Assembly: GCA_900316395.1 (NCBI GenBank)
Contig: ONCT01000002.1
Location: 1 to 64,000 of the forward strand
Direction of reading: 5' to 3'
Length of the DNA: 64,000 nucleotides
From: an uncultured Lachnospiraceae bacterium
Lineage (GTDB): Bacteria; Bacillota; Clostridia; Lachnospirales; Lachnospiraceae
Shown here: piece after piece, positions 17,525-27,680 of the stretch
How positions within the stretch are numbered: the stretch's first letter is position 1
How the letters are laid out: every line of letters starts with the position of its first letter
Program-made: the position numbers and the translations under genes
The notes under the pieces: model-generated
What the model saw: only the letters and a program-made list of their open reading frames with translations
Database searches by the model: none
What the model was told of the DNA's origin: nothing

Positions 17525-18322
17525 CTATACAACTACTCTCTCTGACGCCTCATATCTTGGAGCGCATATAATCTTGAAATCATCAGGTTCATAAGGCGTA
17601 TCGCTTAATTTGACTTCACACCTTACAGCTTCATAAGCAAGCTCAGGTACATTGTTCTCCTTACTCATATGACCCAGAAGAACTGTCTGAAGATTATCAC
17701 CTGCTATACGACATAGTAGCTGTCCTGACATCTCATTAGATAAATGTCCTCTATCACTATTAACTCTTCTCTTAAGCCAAGGCTCATATCTTCCGACCTG
17801 CAACATATTATAGTCGTAATTAGCTTCAAGAAGAATCGCATTGACATCCTGTAATTTGCCAACGATATAATCATCGTATTTGCCAAGGTCTGTCATGATA
17901 GCCATCTTCTTGTCATCTCCTGATATAGCATAGGCAACAGGTTCGTATGTATCATGACTAATCTTAATAGGATCAACTGTTAATGGTCCCACCGAAAATG
18001 TCTCATCATAGTGAATCTCATTAAAAAGGGACTCATCAATCTTACCTACACTCTTGCATTCCATAATGCCCTGCCAAGTGCCCTTAGTAGTATAAATTGG
18101 CACATGCAGCTTCCTGGATAATACACCCAGTCCACTTATATGGTCACCATGCTCGTGAGTAACAAGTATGGCATTAATATCAGTACTTGTCAGATTATAT
18201 CTGTTAAGACCTTCTTCAACCTTCTTACCTGTTATACCAGCATCAACTAATACATGATAATCACCTGTTCCAACACAGATACAGTTGCCACTGCTGCTTG
18301 ACGCTATTGAGAACATTTCCAT
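17525..18322 (-). CDS. MBL-fold hydrolase (YycJ/WalJ family)
   Basis: This 265-residue metallo-beta-lactamase-fold protein has the metal motif VTHEHGDHISGL (HxHxDH), SSSSGNCICVG at the N-terminus as in YycJ, and a later aspartate in IMTDLGKYDD. The C-terminal LLGHMSKENNVPELA supplies the last histidine. YycJ/WalJ proteins are thought to be DNA exonucleases tied to replication and the cell envelope regulon. Here the gene follows the FtsA-like pair rather than walRK. ATG 18322 is preceded by a GGAG site. Confidence 0.88.
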   Translation of the reverse strand: MEMFSIASSSSGNCICVGTGDYHVLVDAGITGKKVEEGLNRYNLTSTDINAILVTHEHGDHISGLGVLSRKLHVPIYTTKGTWQGIMECKSVGKIDESLFNEIHYDETFSVGPLTVDPIKISHDTYEPVAYAISGDDKKMAIMTDLGKYDDYIVGKLQDVNAILLEANYDYNMLQVGRYEPWLKRRVNSDRGHLSNEMSGQLLCRIAGDNLQTVLLGHMSKENNVPELAYEAVRCEVKLSDTPYEPDDFKIICAPRYEASERVVV

Positions 18323-18351
18323 AATCTAATCTGCTCCTATATAACCTCTAC

Positions 18352-19314
18352 CTATTTCCCACCAAGCTCCTGCCAATATATGTCTATCTTATCACCACTC
18401 TTAAGAGTATCTGAATAGCCACATCTATTGCCATTAATCAATGTGACAATTGCTCGACCTCTGCTGTCTCTTGTGTCGAAATCAATCACATCGAAGACAT
18501 CAACAAATACATATTTACTCTTACCAGTTAATGTAACCTCTTCATTATTAACAATTACATTAAGTGGGATAGGAATCTCTTTAGTCATGCCATCAATTCC
18601 CTCACCAGAGGCATTATCAGAATCAGATGCCATTGAATCATGAGATTCTTCTGAGGAATCCTCAATTATATCATCAACAATTGCATCTATCTGAGAGTCA
18701 GCAATCTCTAGTGGGTCAGCGTTATTCTCTGCAGATACTGTATCATCAGCTGACTCATCATCTACTGATGTATCGTCTAAGGAAGCAGCCTGGGATTCAT
18801 CTCCTTCATTAGCTGATTGTTCTTCATCCGTATTAGGCGGATTATTAATATTTTCAATAGCTTCATCAACCTGTTCCTTAGTCATGCCTCCTACAATTGT
18901 ATCTCCACCTTCACCTTCAGTAGCTCCATATCCTGTTACTGTCCAGTCAACGTTGAAATTCTCATATACGAGGGTATCCTTATCAGCCTCTCTGTTATTA
19001 ACGAGAATGCTGTAATTATCATCAATCTCAACATCCATGAATTCAGCAATCTGACCTACACTATAGAAACTTCTAGTCTCAATCACATCTCCATCCTTAA
19101 TCTGGTAGCTTCCAGGCTCTAATGAACCATTAACCTCAACGAATTTAGGACATGTAATCTGCTTACCACATACGAAGAAGCTAACAGTAGCAGATGTGAA
19201 TTCATCAAGCTGTTCAATAGTGGAGCTGGCCTTGCCACCTTCGGTAGATGCCTCAATAGTAATATATGAGTTAGGCTCTAAAGGAGTGTTAAGTCCAACT
19301 ACAGTATCGTTCAT
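18352..19314 (-). CDS. C-terminal half of an FtsA-like protein, separate after an in-frame UAG
   Basis: The 320 residues continue, in the same frame, the FtsA-like protein ending at 19315: the stop TAG (19317-19315) is followed at once by ATG (19314). The sequence has beta-grasp-like parts (SFFVCGKQITCPKFVEVNG, VYENFNVDWTVTGYG), an acidic low-complexity linker (about residues 155-230) and a second beta domain (LNVIVNNEEVTLTG). In my recollection such domains occur as C-terminal extensions of long FtsA-like proteins of Lachnospiraceae. There is no ribosome site at normal distance, so it needs readthrough, or reinitiation at the UAGAUG. A nonsense mutation is the alternative. Confidence 0.65.
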   Translation of the reverse strand: MNDTVVGLNTPLEPNSYITIEASTEGGKASSTIEQLDEFTSATVSFFVCGKQITCPKFVEVNGSLEPGSYQIKDGDVIETRSFYSVGQIAEFMDVEIDDNYSILVNNREADKDTLVYENFNVDWTVTGYGATEGEGGDTIVGGMTKEQVDEAIENINNPPNTDEEQSANEGDESQAASLDDTSVDDESADDTVSAENNADPLEIADSQIDAIVDDIIEDSSEESHDSMASDSDNASGEGIDGMTKEIPIPLNVIVNNEEVTLTGKSKYVFVDVFDVIDFDTRDSRGRAIVTLINGNRCGYSDTLKSGDKIDIYWQELGGK

Positions 19315-20685
19315 CTAAACAACTGCAGACTCCCCTTCTTCACCACGAATCATTTTAGCAACGCCATTAACAGTATAATGAATCTCTTTGCCACGACGAG
19401 GGAATAGTTCATCAGTATCCCATCCTGCCTGCATAGCGGCATCAACAACAGTAAGATGACCGTTATCATATAGCTTCATCATCTCATCATTAAAATGAAT
19501 CATAATGAAATTGTTCTTCTGCTCATAATAATTAAGGCATATTCCAATTGGTGTAACAATAAGAGAATCCTTCGTCAAATCATTAGACTCGAAGATAATT
19601 CCCTTCATTACCTCCTCGCCTCTAATGGCTACGCGGTCCGTGGAAATGTCTAATTTCTTAGCAAGGGAATCAGTAAATCCATGTACTCTTCCGCCACCAC
19701 CTACAACAAATGCAGCTGACACTGGCTTATCACCATTAAGCTCAATTATCTTCTCTGCAACAGCGTCAGCCATTTTCTTCTGAATTGGCTCAACTAACTT
19801 CCATACATCCTTAGACGGAATCGTATGCGTAAGTCCCATAATATCGTCATAAGTAACCTCCTTCTCTTCAGAAGAAGTCTTCTTAATAGACTCAGCAGTA
19901 TCAAAGTCAACGAGATATTCATGAACTATTGCCTCTGTAAGCTCATCACCTGCGTAAGGAATCATTCCATAGGCAATGATACTTCCATCTCTTGTGATAC
20001 AGATATCACTTGTACCTGCTCCAACATCCACAAGAGCAATGTTAAGCATACGGAAGCTTTCAGGAATAGCAACATTAATAGCAGCAATAGGCTCCAATGT
20101 AAGATTAGCAACCTTAAGTCCTGCTTTCTCTACTGCAGAATATAGTCCGTCAACAACGTCCTCTGGAAGAAATGTTACAATAATAACCTCTTCTATCTTG
20201 TTAGCCTTATGACCTTCAAGGGCTGTAAATATCTCACCATTGAGATAATACTTCATAACAGAGTAGCCTACACAATAGAACTTGTACTTCTCGTCTTCAT
20301 TCTCCTTAAGAATACTCTGTGCCTGATCAACACCCATTAAGTCAAGAGTATGAAGGTCTTCTCCACTAACAACAGTTTCTTCTTCATAATCATATTCAAC
20401 TCTGGTTGTTATTGTACGAAGCACACGACCAGCGGCAGCAATACATACATCTCTTAGCTGCATCTTAAGCTGTGACTCCAAGGCCTCTTTAACGTTGCCA
20501 ATAGTTTTAGCAACTCTTGCAATATCATGAATCTGGCCATCAATCATAGCTCTTGAATCGTGCTCCTCGCTATACTGACCAACTACATGAAAGCCATCCT
20601 CATCATTATATCCAACCGTACCTACTACGTTTCTTGTTCCAATATCTAATCCGAATACATAATCCTTATCTGAACTAGTTGCCAT
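19315..20685 (-). CDS. FtsA-like actin-fold ATPase
   Basis: This 456-residue protein has an actin-like ATPase fold with phosphate 1 GLDIGTRNVVG, phosphate 2 ALVDVGAGTSDICI and adenosine motif FVVGGGGRVHG. The MIDGQIHDIARV segment is typical of FtsA-like proteins. It is the paralogous type found in Clostridia outside the ftsZ cluster rather than canonical FtsA; it may link membrane and division or envelope proteins. The end (YTVNGVAKMIRGEEGESAVV) leads in frame into the next gene across a UAG. ATG 20685 has an AGGAGG site. Confidence 0.82.
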   Translation of the reverse strand: MATSSDKDYVFGLDIGTRNVVGTVGYNDEDGFHVVGQYSEEHDSRAMIDGQIHDIARVAKTIGNVKEALESQLKMQLRDVCIAAAGRVLRTITTRVEYDYEEETVVSGEDLHTLDLMGVDQAQSILKENEDEKYKFYCVGYSVMKYYLNGEIFTALEGHKANKIEEVIIVTFLPEDVVDGLYSAVEKAGLKVANLTLEPIAAINVAIPESFRMLNIALVDVGAGTSDICITRDGSIIAYGMIPYAGDELTEAIVHEYLVDFDTAESIKKTSSEEKEVTYDDIMGLTHTIPSKDVWKLVEPIQKKMADAVAEKIIELNGDKPVSAAFVVGGGGRVHGFTDSLAKKLDISTDRVAIRGEEVMKGIIFESNDLTKDSLIVTPIGICLNYYEQKNNFIMIHFNDEMMKLYDNGHLTVVDAAMQAGWDTDELFPRRGKEIHYTVNGVAKMIRGEEGESAVV

Positions 20686-20704
20686 TTTATCCTCCTAAAA
20701 ATAA

Positions 20705-20739
20705 AAATGGTATAAAAAACCTAAGTTATTATACCATTT
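20705..20739 (-). terminator. Rho-independent terminator after coaE
   Basis: AAATGGTATAA (20705-20715) pairs perfectly with TTATACCATTT (20729-20739). On the minus strand it is followed by a U-rich stretch (TTATTTTT). It ends the polA-coaE transcript just before the FtsA-like gene. Confidence 0.85.
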
Positions 20740-20746
20740 CATATAG

Positions 20747-21403
20747 TTAGTCGCAATGTAAAATGTGACTTATATTGTTATATAAATCTTCAATATTTCC
20801 ATCATTATTAATTGTATGTGTACAATGAGCCTTATACTCTTCATCACTTAGCTGTGATGACATAATTTCGTCTATTCTTCCTTCAGAATATCCACGGGTT
20901 CTCTTAAGGCGCTCACACCTTGTACTCCTAGAGGCGTATATAAACCATGTCTCATCAAATAGCTTATCATATCCTTCTTCAATAGCAAGGGCAACCTCGA
21001 AGAAATAATAATCATAACTACCCTTTTTGTCTTCACCTGCAACATCCTCAAGAACATATTCTTTTACAGCAGGATGCACTATGGAATTAACAATCCCGCG
21101 CCCCTTATCACTTGCAAATACTAATTCTGATAGCTTCTTCTTATCAAAGGGAGGATAATCCGATTTATTGTCTGCTTGCACTGCGTCTTCTTCTAAGCTT
21201 AAGCCACTCTCTACTTCTTCCCTTACTAATGTCTTATCAGGAAAAGCCTTAATTATATCGAAGTAACACTTTTCACCTGGAATCATAAGCTTTTTGGCAA
21301 TATCATCTGCTCTAATAATCTTGCAGTTACAATTATCCTTAAGATACTTAAGGACCTTACTCTTGCCTGAACCTACGCCACCTGTAATAACAACCTTCTT
21401 CAT
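20747..21403 (-). CDS. coaE: Dephospho-CoA kinase
   Basis: This 218-residue P-loop kinase phosphorylates dephospho-CoA to CoA, the last step of CoA synthesis. GGVGSGKSKVLKYL is the Walker A, IIRADDIAKKLM carries the substrate-site aspartate and FFEVALAIEEGYDKLFDETWFIY the core strands. An acidic insert between residues 65 and 85 is longer than usual. ATG 21403 shares its A with the polA stop (TGATG), so translation is coupled; a GTG one codon upstream is possible. PolA followed by CoaE is a common pairing in Gram-positives. Confidence 0.92.
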   Translation of the reverse strand: MKKVVITGGVGSGKSKVLKYLKDNCNCKIIRADDIAKKLMIPGEKCYFDIIKAFPDKTLVREEVESGLSLEEDAVQADNKSDYPPFDKKKLSELVFASDKGRGIVNSIVHPAVKEYVLEDVAGEDKKGSYDYYFFEVALAIEEGYDKLFDETWFIYASRSTRCERLKRTRGYSEGRIDEIMSSQLSDEEYKAHCTHTINNDGNIEDLYNNISHILHCD

Positions 21404-24069
21404 CACTTAGCCTCATACCATGTATCACCTGAATGTATATCAATTTCAAGAGGAACAGATAACTTCAGCGCACCCATCATCTCTTCTTCTAACAACTTGT
21501 ATACTTCATCCTCTTCATCCTTAGAAGCCTCGATTAATAATTCATCATGAACCTGAAGAATTAGTCGTGACTTCATATTCTGACTGCGAAGTCTCTTATC
21601 TACATTGACCATTGCAATCTTAATAATATCTGCTGCACTACCCTGAATAGGTGTATTCATTGCAACTCTTTCGCCAAATCCCCTTAGATTATAATTCTTA
21701 GATTGCAGTTCTATGATAGGACGCTTTCTTCCAAGTATCGTCTCAGAATATCCCTTTTCCTTCGCAGTTGCAACTAATCCATCTAAGAACTCCTTCATCT
21801 TAGGATAAGCCTTGAAGTAGTCTTCTATATATTGCTTGGCTTCCTTACGAGATATCCCCAGATTCTGAGACAGCCCAAATGAACTTTCTCCATATACAAT
21901 TCCAAAATTAACCGCCTTGGCAGTTCTGCGCATTAGCGGTGTCACCTCATCAGCTTCTACATCAAATATCTTCGATGCAGTACTTGTATGAATATCATCC
22001 CCTCTGTTAAATGCATCAATTAATTCCTGATCCTCTGACATATGCGCCAATACTCTAAGCTCTACCTGAGAATAATCAGCATCTACGAATACATAATCCT
22101 TCTTAGGAATAAACACTTTACGAATTAATCTTCCAAGCTCCATCCTAATCGGAATATTCTGAAGATTAGGCTCAGTACAAGACAGCCTTCCTGTTGCTGT
22201 TACTGTCTGCTGGAAATTACAATGAATCTTGCCATCAGCAGCCTGTTCCTTAAGCAGCCCTTCTACGTATGTAGAATGAAGCTTACTTAGACCACGATAC
22301 TCTAATATATCCTGTATTATCTCATGCTCTGGCGCTAACTTCTCTAACACATCTGCCGCTGTGGAATAGCCAGACTTAGTCTTCTTAGAACCAGGTAGTC
22401 CCAGCTTATCTTCTGAGAAAAGTATCTCTCCTAACTGCTTAGGTGAATTAATATTGAACTTCTCCCCAGCGAGCTCATATATTGTAGATTCTAATTCCTT
22501 AATCCTGCCATCTAAGGTAACACCATACTCTACCAATTCGTTTCTATCTAATGTGATTCCTTCGTTTTCCATATCATACAAGGTATATAGAAGAGGCATC
22601 TCAATATCAAAATACAACTGATTATATTCATTCTTAAGCTGTGGCAACACCTTAATATAAGAAGCGCAGGCTATATATGCATCATTACATATATACTCAA
22701 TGATTTCCTTCTGCTTTGTGTCAAATACAGAGGCAATATTCTTCTTACCAATCAACTCCTCTTTGTCAGGAAGCATTAGCCCCAGGTATTCGCTGGCAAC
22801 ATCAGCATATTCATATTCCTTCTTGGTAGGATTGAATAGGTAAAATGCTACTGCCACATCAAAGCATTTATCCCTGTTAAGCTTAGGAAAATCATATAGC
22901 GTATCCTTGAGATTAAAGCATACGATATTACATTTATCAGACAAGTCGTATATTGCATTAGTAATATATGTCTCGCTAATCTCTTCGCTTAGGTCAACAC
23001 AGTAGCAGTCCTTTTTATCGGACAGGGCAACCAGTCGCAGAGCATCCTTGCTAAACAAATCAAGCTGACCATCCTTCTCATCATCATTGAACTTCACATA
23101 GTCAAATCCCACATATTCTTCGAAGGATAATCTCTCTAACAACTTCTCTACCTGGGAAAGCTTATTAATAACCTTGTACTCCTGCTTGTCTAGAGACTTC
23201 ACATTATCTTCGAATCTAGGAAGAAGTCTCTTAATCTCCCATTCCTTACATAGAAGATAGGCTTCGTTAGTATATATATTCTCAAGCTTGCAATCATTAA
23301 TATCATAATCAATGTCAGCCTCAACGCATATTGTGGCAAGCTCCTTAGACATTACTGCCTGGTCATAGAATTCCTTAAGATTCTTAGACGCTTTAGGCGG
23401 CTTAAGCTCATCCACATTTGCATAGGCATTCTCAATTGACTTATACTTACTAATAATTGTCTTAGCTGTCTTCTCTCCAATTGATGGCACCCCTGGAATA
23501 TTATCAGAAGAATCTCCCATTAACGCCTTAACATCTATAAACTCAATAGGAGTACAGCCATACTCCTCTTCTACATCCTTGTCGTAATAATAGAAGGTGG
23601 TGGTAACACCTTTGCTAGTCTTAGGAATTACAATCTTAACCTTAGAGGTTGCAAGCTGAAGTAAATCTCTATCTCCTGACAGAATTGCAACATCCATTCC
23701 TTCTGCTTCCCCTATGCGAGAAATTGTTCCTAATATGTCATCAGCCTCATAGCCTTCCTTCTTAACAATAGTAATGCCCATTGCCTCTAACATCTCTTGA
23801 ATCATAGGAACCTGAACTCTAAGGTCTTCGTCCATAGGCTTACGAGTTCCCTTATATTCTTCGAACATCTTATGTCGAAATGTTGGCGCACTTACATCAA
23901 ATGCAACTGTAATATAATCAGGCTCTTCCTCTTCAATATACTTAAACATCATATTAAGAAAGCCATATACCGCATTAGTTGGCACTCCCTTAGAATTAGA
24001 AAGTCCACGAACACCGTAATATGCTCTATTCAATATGCTATGTCCATCTATTAGAAGTAATTTGCTCAT
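21403..24069 (-). CDS. polA: DNA polymerase I
   Basis: At 888 residues it is full length. The start ATG 24069 (MSKLLLIDGHSILNRAYYG) has an AAAGGAG site. Residues 1-290 form the 5'-3' exonuclease (DDILGT, GDSSDNIPGVPSIGEKTA). The middle 3'-5' exonuclease-like domain is degenerate: the catalytic DxE is replaced around GFDYVKFN, as usual in Bacillota, so no proofreading is expected. The polymerase domain has motif A DADYSQVELR, motif B RRTAKAVNFGIVYG and motif C QVHDELLIEA. It removes RNA primers and fills gaps in repair. Confidence 0.97.
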   Translation of the reverse strand: MSKLLLIDGHSILNRAYYGVRGLSNSKGVPTNAVYGFLNMMFKYIEEEEPDYITVAFDVSAPTFRHKMFEEYKGTRKPMDEDLRVQVPMIQEMLEAMGITIVKKEGYEADDILGTISRIGEAEGMDVAILSGDRDLLQLATSKVKIVIPKTSKGVTTTFYYYDKDVEEEYGCTPIEFIDVKALMGDSSDNIPGVPSIGEKTAKTIISKYKSIENAYANVDELKPPKASKNLKEFYDQAVMSKELATICVEADIDYDINDCKLENIYTNEAYLLCKEWEIKRLLPRFEDNVKSLDKQEYKVINKLSQVEKLLERLSFEEYVGFDYVKFNDDEKDGQLDLFSKDALRLVALSDKKDCYCVDLSEEISETYITNAIYDLSDKCNIVCFNLKDTLYDFPKLNRDKCFDVAVAFYLFNPTKKEYEYADVASEYLGLMLPDKEELIGKKNIASVFDTKQKEIIEYICNDAYIACASYIKVLPQLKNEYNQLYFDIEMPLLYTLYDMENEGITLDRNELVEYGVTLDGRIKELESTIYELAGEKFNINSPKQLGEILFSEDKLGLPGSKKTKSGYSTAADVLEKLAPEHEIIQDILEYRGLSKLHSTYVEGLLKEQAADGKIHCNFQQTVTATGRLSCTEPNLQNIPIRMELGRLIRKVFIPKKDYVFVDADYSQVELRVLAHMSEDQELIDAFNRGDDIHTSTASKIFDVEADEVTPLMRRTAKAVNFGIVYGESSFGLSQNLGISRKEAKQYIEDYFKAYPKMKEFLDGLVATAKEKGYSETILGRKRPIIELQSKNYNLRGFGERVAMNTPIQGSAADIIKIAMVNVDKRLRSQNMKSRLILQVHDELLIEASKDEEDEVYKLLEEEMMGALKLSVPLEIDIHSGDTWYEAK

Positions 24070-24133
24070 TGTATCTCCTTTACATATAAGATGTATAGCC
24101 ACATCTATTATCTAGCCTGGCCACATCTATGAT

Positions 24134-25939
24134 TTACTCTATTATTGCTGTGACCTTACCAAGCCACTTGCATTCTTCCTCAGTAAGGTATGGACTAATC
24201 TTCTCATATACCATTCTGTGATAATCATTAAGATATGATAATTCATCATCAGTTAGCATCTCTATATCGATGCATTCTCTTTCGAATGGCGCAAGGGTAA
24301 GACAATCAAATCTGTAAAATGTGCCATAGGAATTAGTAACATCTTCAACACATAACAGTTCATTCTCAAGTCTGATTCCATACTCCCTTTCAAGATATAT
24401 TCCTGGCTCATCAGTAGTAATCATACCAGGTCTAATAGCAATATCCTTCCTATTCCTAAAGCTAATATTGTTAGGGCCTTCATGAACAGATAAGATATGA
24501 CCAACACCGTGGCCTGTACCATGAAGAAAATCTATTCCTTCCTGCCACAGCACATCTCTGGCTAACATATCAAGGCTCTTACCAGTGGTGCCGCTTAAGA
24601 ATCTGGCCTTGGCAAGATTAATATTACTCTTAAGCACCAGAGTATAATCCTTAATCATCTTAGGACTTGCCTTACCTATAAGAAATGTTCTTGTAATATC
24701 AGTGGTTCCCTCTAAGTAATGACCACCTGAATCTACTAATAGAAAATTATCCTTGGTAATTGCAGCGTCTGTCTTAGACGTAGCTTCGTAATGAACAATA
24801 GCGCCATGCTCAGCCCAGGCTGAGATTGTATCGAAGCTCTCATCTATGAAGCCTTCCTGTAAAGCTCTAAATTCATGCAGTTTCTTCTCTAATGAAATCT
24901 CCGTCTCATTAGGACTACTTTCTCCTGAAAATCTATTACTCAAATAATACATGAACTTTGTTACTGCAACACCATCTCTTACATGCGCTTTAATAGTATT
25001 ATTAATTTCTACATCATTCTTAACACATTTTAGAGAAGATGGAATACTATCAAATCTCAACACATCAACCTTCTCATTAAGCAAAGTATATACCGATGTA
25101 TTAAGACTCTTCATATCAATCAGCATCTTGTATATTCCGAACTTGCGATAAAAGTCGCTGTCAGATAAGTCACTATAAATGTCATTATAATCTCTAACTT
25201 CAACACCGTTCTTCTCAAGGTATTCTTCTACATTCTTAAGATGAGATTTATTAGCATACAAAATCACATCTCTATTAGTTATTATAAGATAGGAATAGAA
25301 CACCATAACATGACTAATATCACTCCCCCTAAGATTAAGTGTCCATGCAATATCACATAGATTAGATATTATTACTCCATCTACCTTCTTAAAGTTATTA
25401 CCTTCTCGAATTCTATTAATCTTACTTGTTAAAGTCTCGCCGTTATATTCATCAGCTAATAGCCATACATCAGTGTATCCAACCTCATCAAGACTATCTC
25501 TACTTACTATATCAGCATCGCATATACGACGATTCATATTAGGACGAAGCAATCTGTCATTGTACCTCTTATAAGTATCTACATTAACAATTCTTCCATC
25601 AAATGCAAGCACATCCTCAGGTCCCATATTAGCATCTAAGAACTCTTCTACACTAAGAACTCCCTTAAGCCCCTGCTTCATTAGAATAACATCAGTTCCC
25701 TCAAGCTCCATCTCAGCCTGAATAAAGTATCTGCCATCAGTCCACATATACACCTGACTTGGAGTTACAATAAGAGTAGCATTAGAACCAGAAAAACCAG
25801 TAAGATATTCTATCAAGTTAAAGCGTTCATTAGGAATCTCACTATTATGATAGTCTGAAAGCGGAATATAATAATAGTCAATCCCCTTATCTCTTACATT
25901 CTGATGTAATTGTAATAGTCTGTCCTTATAATCGTACAT
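24134..25939 (-). CDS. Xaa-Pro aminopeptidase (M24B, PepP type)
   Basis: This 601-residue protein has two creatinase-like N-domains and a C-terminal pita-bread peptidase domain, the long three-domain form of aminopeptidase P. It removes N-terminal residues before proline. Metal ligands can be seen as the two aspartates in LVDSGGHYLEGTTDITRTF, the histidine in HGTGHGVGHILSVHEGP, and the glutamates in TTDEPGIYLE and RLENELLCVE. It is cytoplasmic (no signal peptide). It stands between polA and hairpin H4 without close operon partners. Confidence 0.92.
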   Translation of the reverse strand: MYDYKDRLLQLHQNVRDKGIDYYYIPLSDYHNSEIPNERFNLIEYLTGFSGSNATLIVTPSQVYMWTDGRYFIQAEMELEGTDVILMKQGLKGVLSVEEFLDANMGPEDVLAFDGRIVNVDTYKRYNDRLLRPNMNRRICDADIVSRDSLDEVGYTDVWLLADEYNGETLTSKINRIREGNNFKKVDGVIISNLCDIAWTLNLRGSDISHVMVFYSYLIITNRDVILYANKSHLKNVEEYLEKNGVEVRDYNDIYSDLSDSDFYRKFGIYKMLIDMKSLNTSVYTLLNEKVDVLRFDSIPSSLKCVKNDVEINNTIKAHVRDGVAVTKFMYYLSNRFSGESSPNETEISLEKKLHEFRALQEGFIDESFDTISAWAEHGAIVHYEATSKTDAAITKDNFLLVDSGGHYLEGTTDITRTFLIGKASPKMIKDYTLVLKSNINLAKARFLSGTTGKSLDMLARDVLWQEGIDFLHGTGHGVGHILSVHEGPNNISFRNRKDIAIRPGMITTDEPGIYLEREYGIRLENELLCVEDVTNSYGTFYRFDCLTLAPFERECIDIEMLTDDELSYLNDYHRMVYEKISPYLTEEECKWLGKVTAIIE

Positions 25940-25964
25940 ATATTATCTCTTTCATATTCGTAAA

Positions 25965-26032
25965 TTGTCTAAGCAGCCAAAACCTGCATAGCGATTTTCT
26001 TATGAGCGCGCAGGTTTTGGTGCTTAGCACAA
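25965..26032 (+). repeat. Hairpin H4 with conserved GCGATTTTCT loop
   Basis: TTGTCTAAGCAGCCAAAACC at 25965 pairs, with two single-base bulges, with GGTTTTGGTGCTTAGCACAA ending at 26032. The loop reads AGCGATTTTCTTATGAGCGC on the plus strand, opposite to its four minus-strand relatives. It begins one base after the TtcA-AlkD stop on that gene's 3' side. Its stem core CAAAACCTGC is shared with H7. Confidence 0.85.
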
Positions 26033-26033
26033 T

Positions 26034-27659
26034 CTATTTAATCCTTAAAGTTCTAAGATAATCCTTAGTATCCTTATCAATGCGATTAGATTCTACAGCT
26101 TTCTGAATGGTCTTATTATGCACCCATTTAGAAAGCTTCTTCTCAGTTAGAAATGCTACGGCATCATCATACTGCTTAGCAAGTGCTGTTGCAAAATACC
26201 ATGCCTGCATCATATTAACATAGTATTCATCTGACTCAACACCTGCCACCTTATACATATAATCAATAGAATAATCCTCGTCTAGGTAGTGAGTCATAAG
26301 AAGCTTCATTGCATATCTTACATAATAAGTCTTATTAGAATCAATCCATCTGTCAATATGAGGCACCAGCTTATCCTTGCATTTGCCAAGTACCTTAGGA
26401 TTGGTACAATCACAGGTCGCCCAATTATCGACATATTCTAAGAAATCATCTAACTCACTAATACAGGTATCGAAGTCCTTATTCTTCTCAATTAGGAAGC
26501 CATGAAGATTCATCTCATCATAATAATCATGTGGCAAATGCTTCTTAAATGTTAAAGCATCCTTCTCGTGCTTGGCAAACTGGGTAGCATACTTTCTAAG
26601 CTCCGGCGTCCTAACTCCAATTATTCTATCCTTATCAACCTCTGGTATAAGATTAGCGTGAAAATCCTTATACTTTTCATCTGCTAATTCCTTCAAGTCT
26701 GTCTGGACCTTATCTATTATATCCTGACCATCGAACTTCTGACTAATACCACTACCATAAAACAGGGAGTCACCATCATGATAAGTATCTAGGAAATGAT
26801 GGGTTACTCCATCGTCCTTGTATGCAATTATAGTCTTAAGATTAACATTTTCCACAGAGCGGAAAATATTCTTCTCAACAAACGGATTCACTTCATGAAG
26901 GGATGCAATTAATTCCTTAATCTCCTTACGCTTAGAGGATGATTCTATTTTGGACATATCATCCACATTACCGCCCTCACTAATAGCTTTCTGGCGCTTC
27001 TCTTCTTCAATCTGTTCTGTAAAACGACAGGCACATCTTAGGAATTCAAGCTCGTTATAATTAGCCCAGTGGATTATATCATTCTCGCGAATCAGATAAA
27101 GAGGCCGAATAAGTTCCATTCCTTCGAAGTTAGTAGAATGTAATTTCGGCATCATTGTCTGAAACTGACCTGAATAAAGCATCCCCATTAAGATAGTTTC
27201 TATTACATCATCAAAATGATGACCTAGGGCAATCTTATTACAGCCTAACTCCTTTGCCTTATTATATAGATGTCCTCTTCTCATTCTAGCACATAAGTAA
27301 CATGGCGAATCATCTACAGTTGATACGGCATCAAATATGTCACTTTCAAACATTGTAAGTGGAATATTAAGATGCTTGGCATTGTCAATAATCCTCTGCT
27401 TATTCTTCTCATTATAACCAGGATTCATAGATAGGAATACAACATCAAAATTCTTTTTGCCATGACGCTCAAGCTCTTGAAAAAGCTTGGCCATAAGCAT
27501 GGAATCCTTGCCACCAGAGATACATATGGCAATCTTGTCTCCATCCTCAATTAACTCATATTCATTAATTGCCTTCGTGAAGGGACGCCATATCTTCTTT
27601 TTGAATTTCTTAATTATACTTAGTTCAATTTCTTTTGTCGTCTTCATAATACGCACCAT
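26034..27659 (-). CDS. Fusion of TtcA-like tRNA thiolase and AlkD-like DNA alkylation repair protein
   Basis: Residues about 30-250 are a PP-loop enzyme of the TtcA/TilS superfamily: CISGGKDSMLMAKL binds ATP, and CYLC plus a later RCAC fit the three cluster cysteines of TtcA, which 2-thiolates cytidine in tRNA. Residues about 310-541 are a HEAT-like AlkD domain; VDNWATCD preserves the tryptophan and, four residues on, the aspartate that AlkD uses to excise alkylated bases. The 541 residues run in one frame without a break. The gene is last in an SOS-type operon with a Y-family polymerase and a YolD-like protein. Two nearby ATG codons (27659, 27647) both lack a good ribosome site. Confidence 0.8.
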   Translation of the reverse strand: MVRIMKTTKEIELSIIKKFKKKIWRPFTKAINEYELIEDGDKIAICISGGKDSMLMAKLFQELERHGKKNFDVVFLSMNPGYNEKNKQRIIDNAKHLNIPLTMFESDIFDAVSTVDDSPCYLCARMRRGHLYNKAKELGCNKIALGHHFDDVIETILMGMLYSGQFQTMMPKLHSTNFEGMELIRPLYLIRENDIIHWANYNELEFLRCACRFTEQIEEEKRQKAISEGGNVDDMSKIESSSKRKEIKELIASLHEVNPFVEKNIFRSVENVNLKTIIAYKDDGVTHHFLDTYHDGDSLFYGSGISQKFDGQDIIDKVQTDLKELADEKYKDFHANLIPEVDKDRIIGVRTPELRKYATQFAKHEKDALTFKKHLPHDYYDEMNLHGFLIEKNKDFDTCISELDDFLEYVDNWATCDCTNPKVLGKCKDKLVPHIDRWIDSNKTYYVRYAMKLLMTHYLDEDYSIDYMYKVAGVESDEYYVNMMQAWYFATALAKQYDDAVAFLTEKKLSKWVHNKTIQKAVESNRIDKDTKDYLRTLRIK

Positions 27660-27680
27660 GTATTGTAAGGAATAATCACC

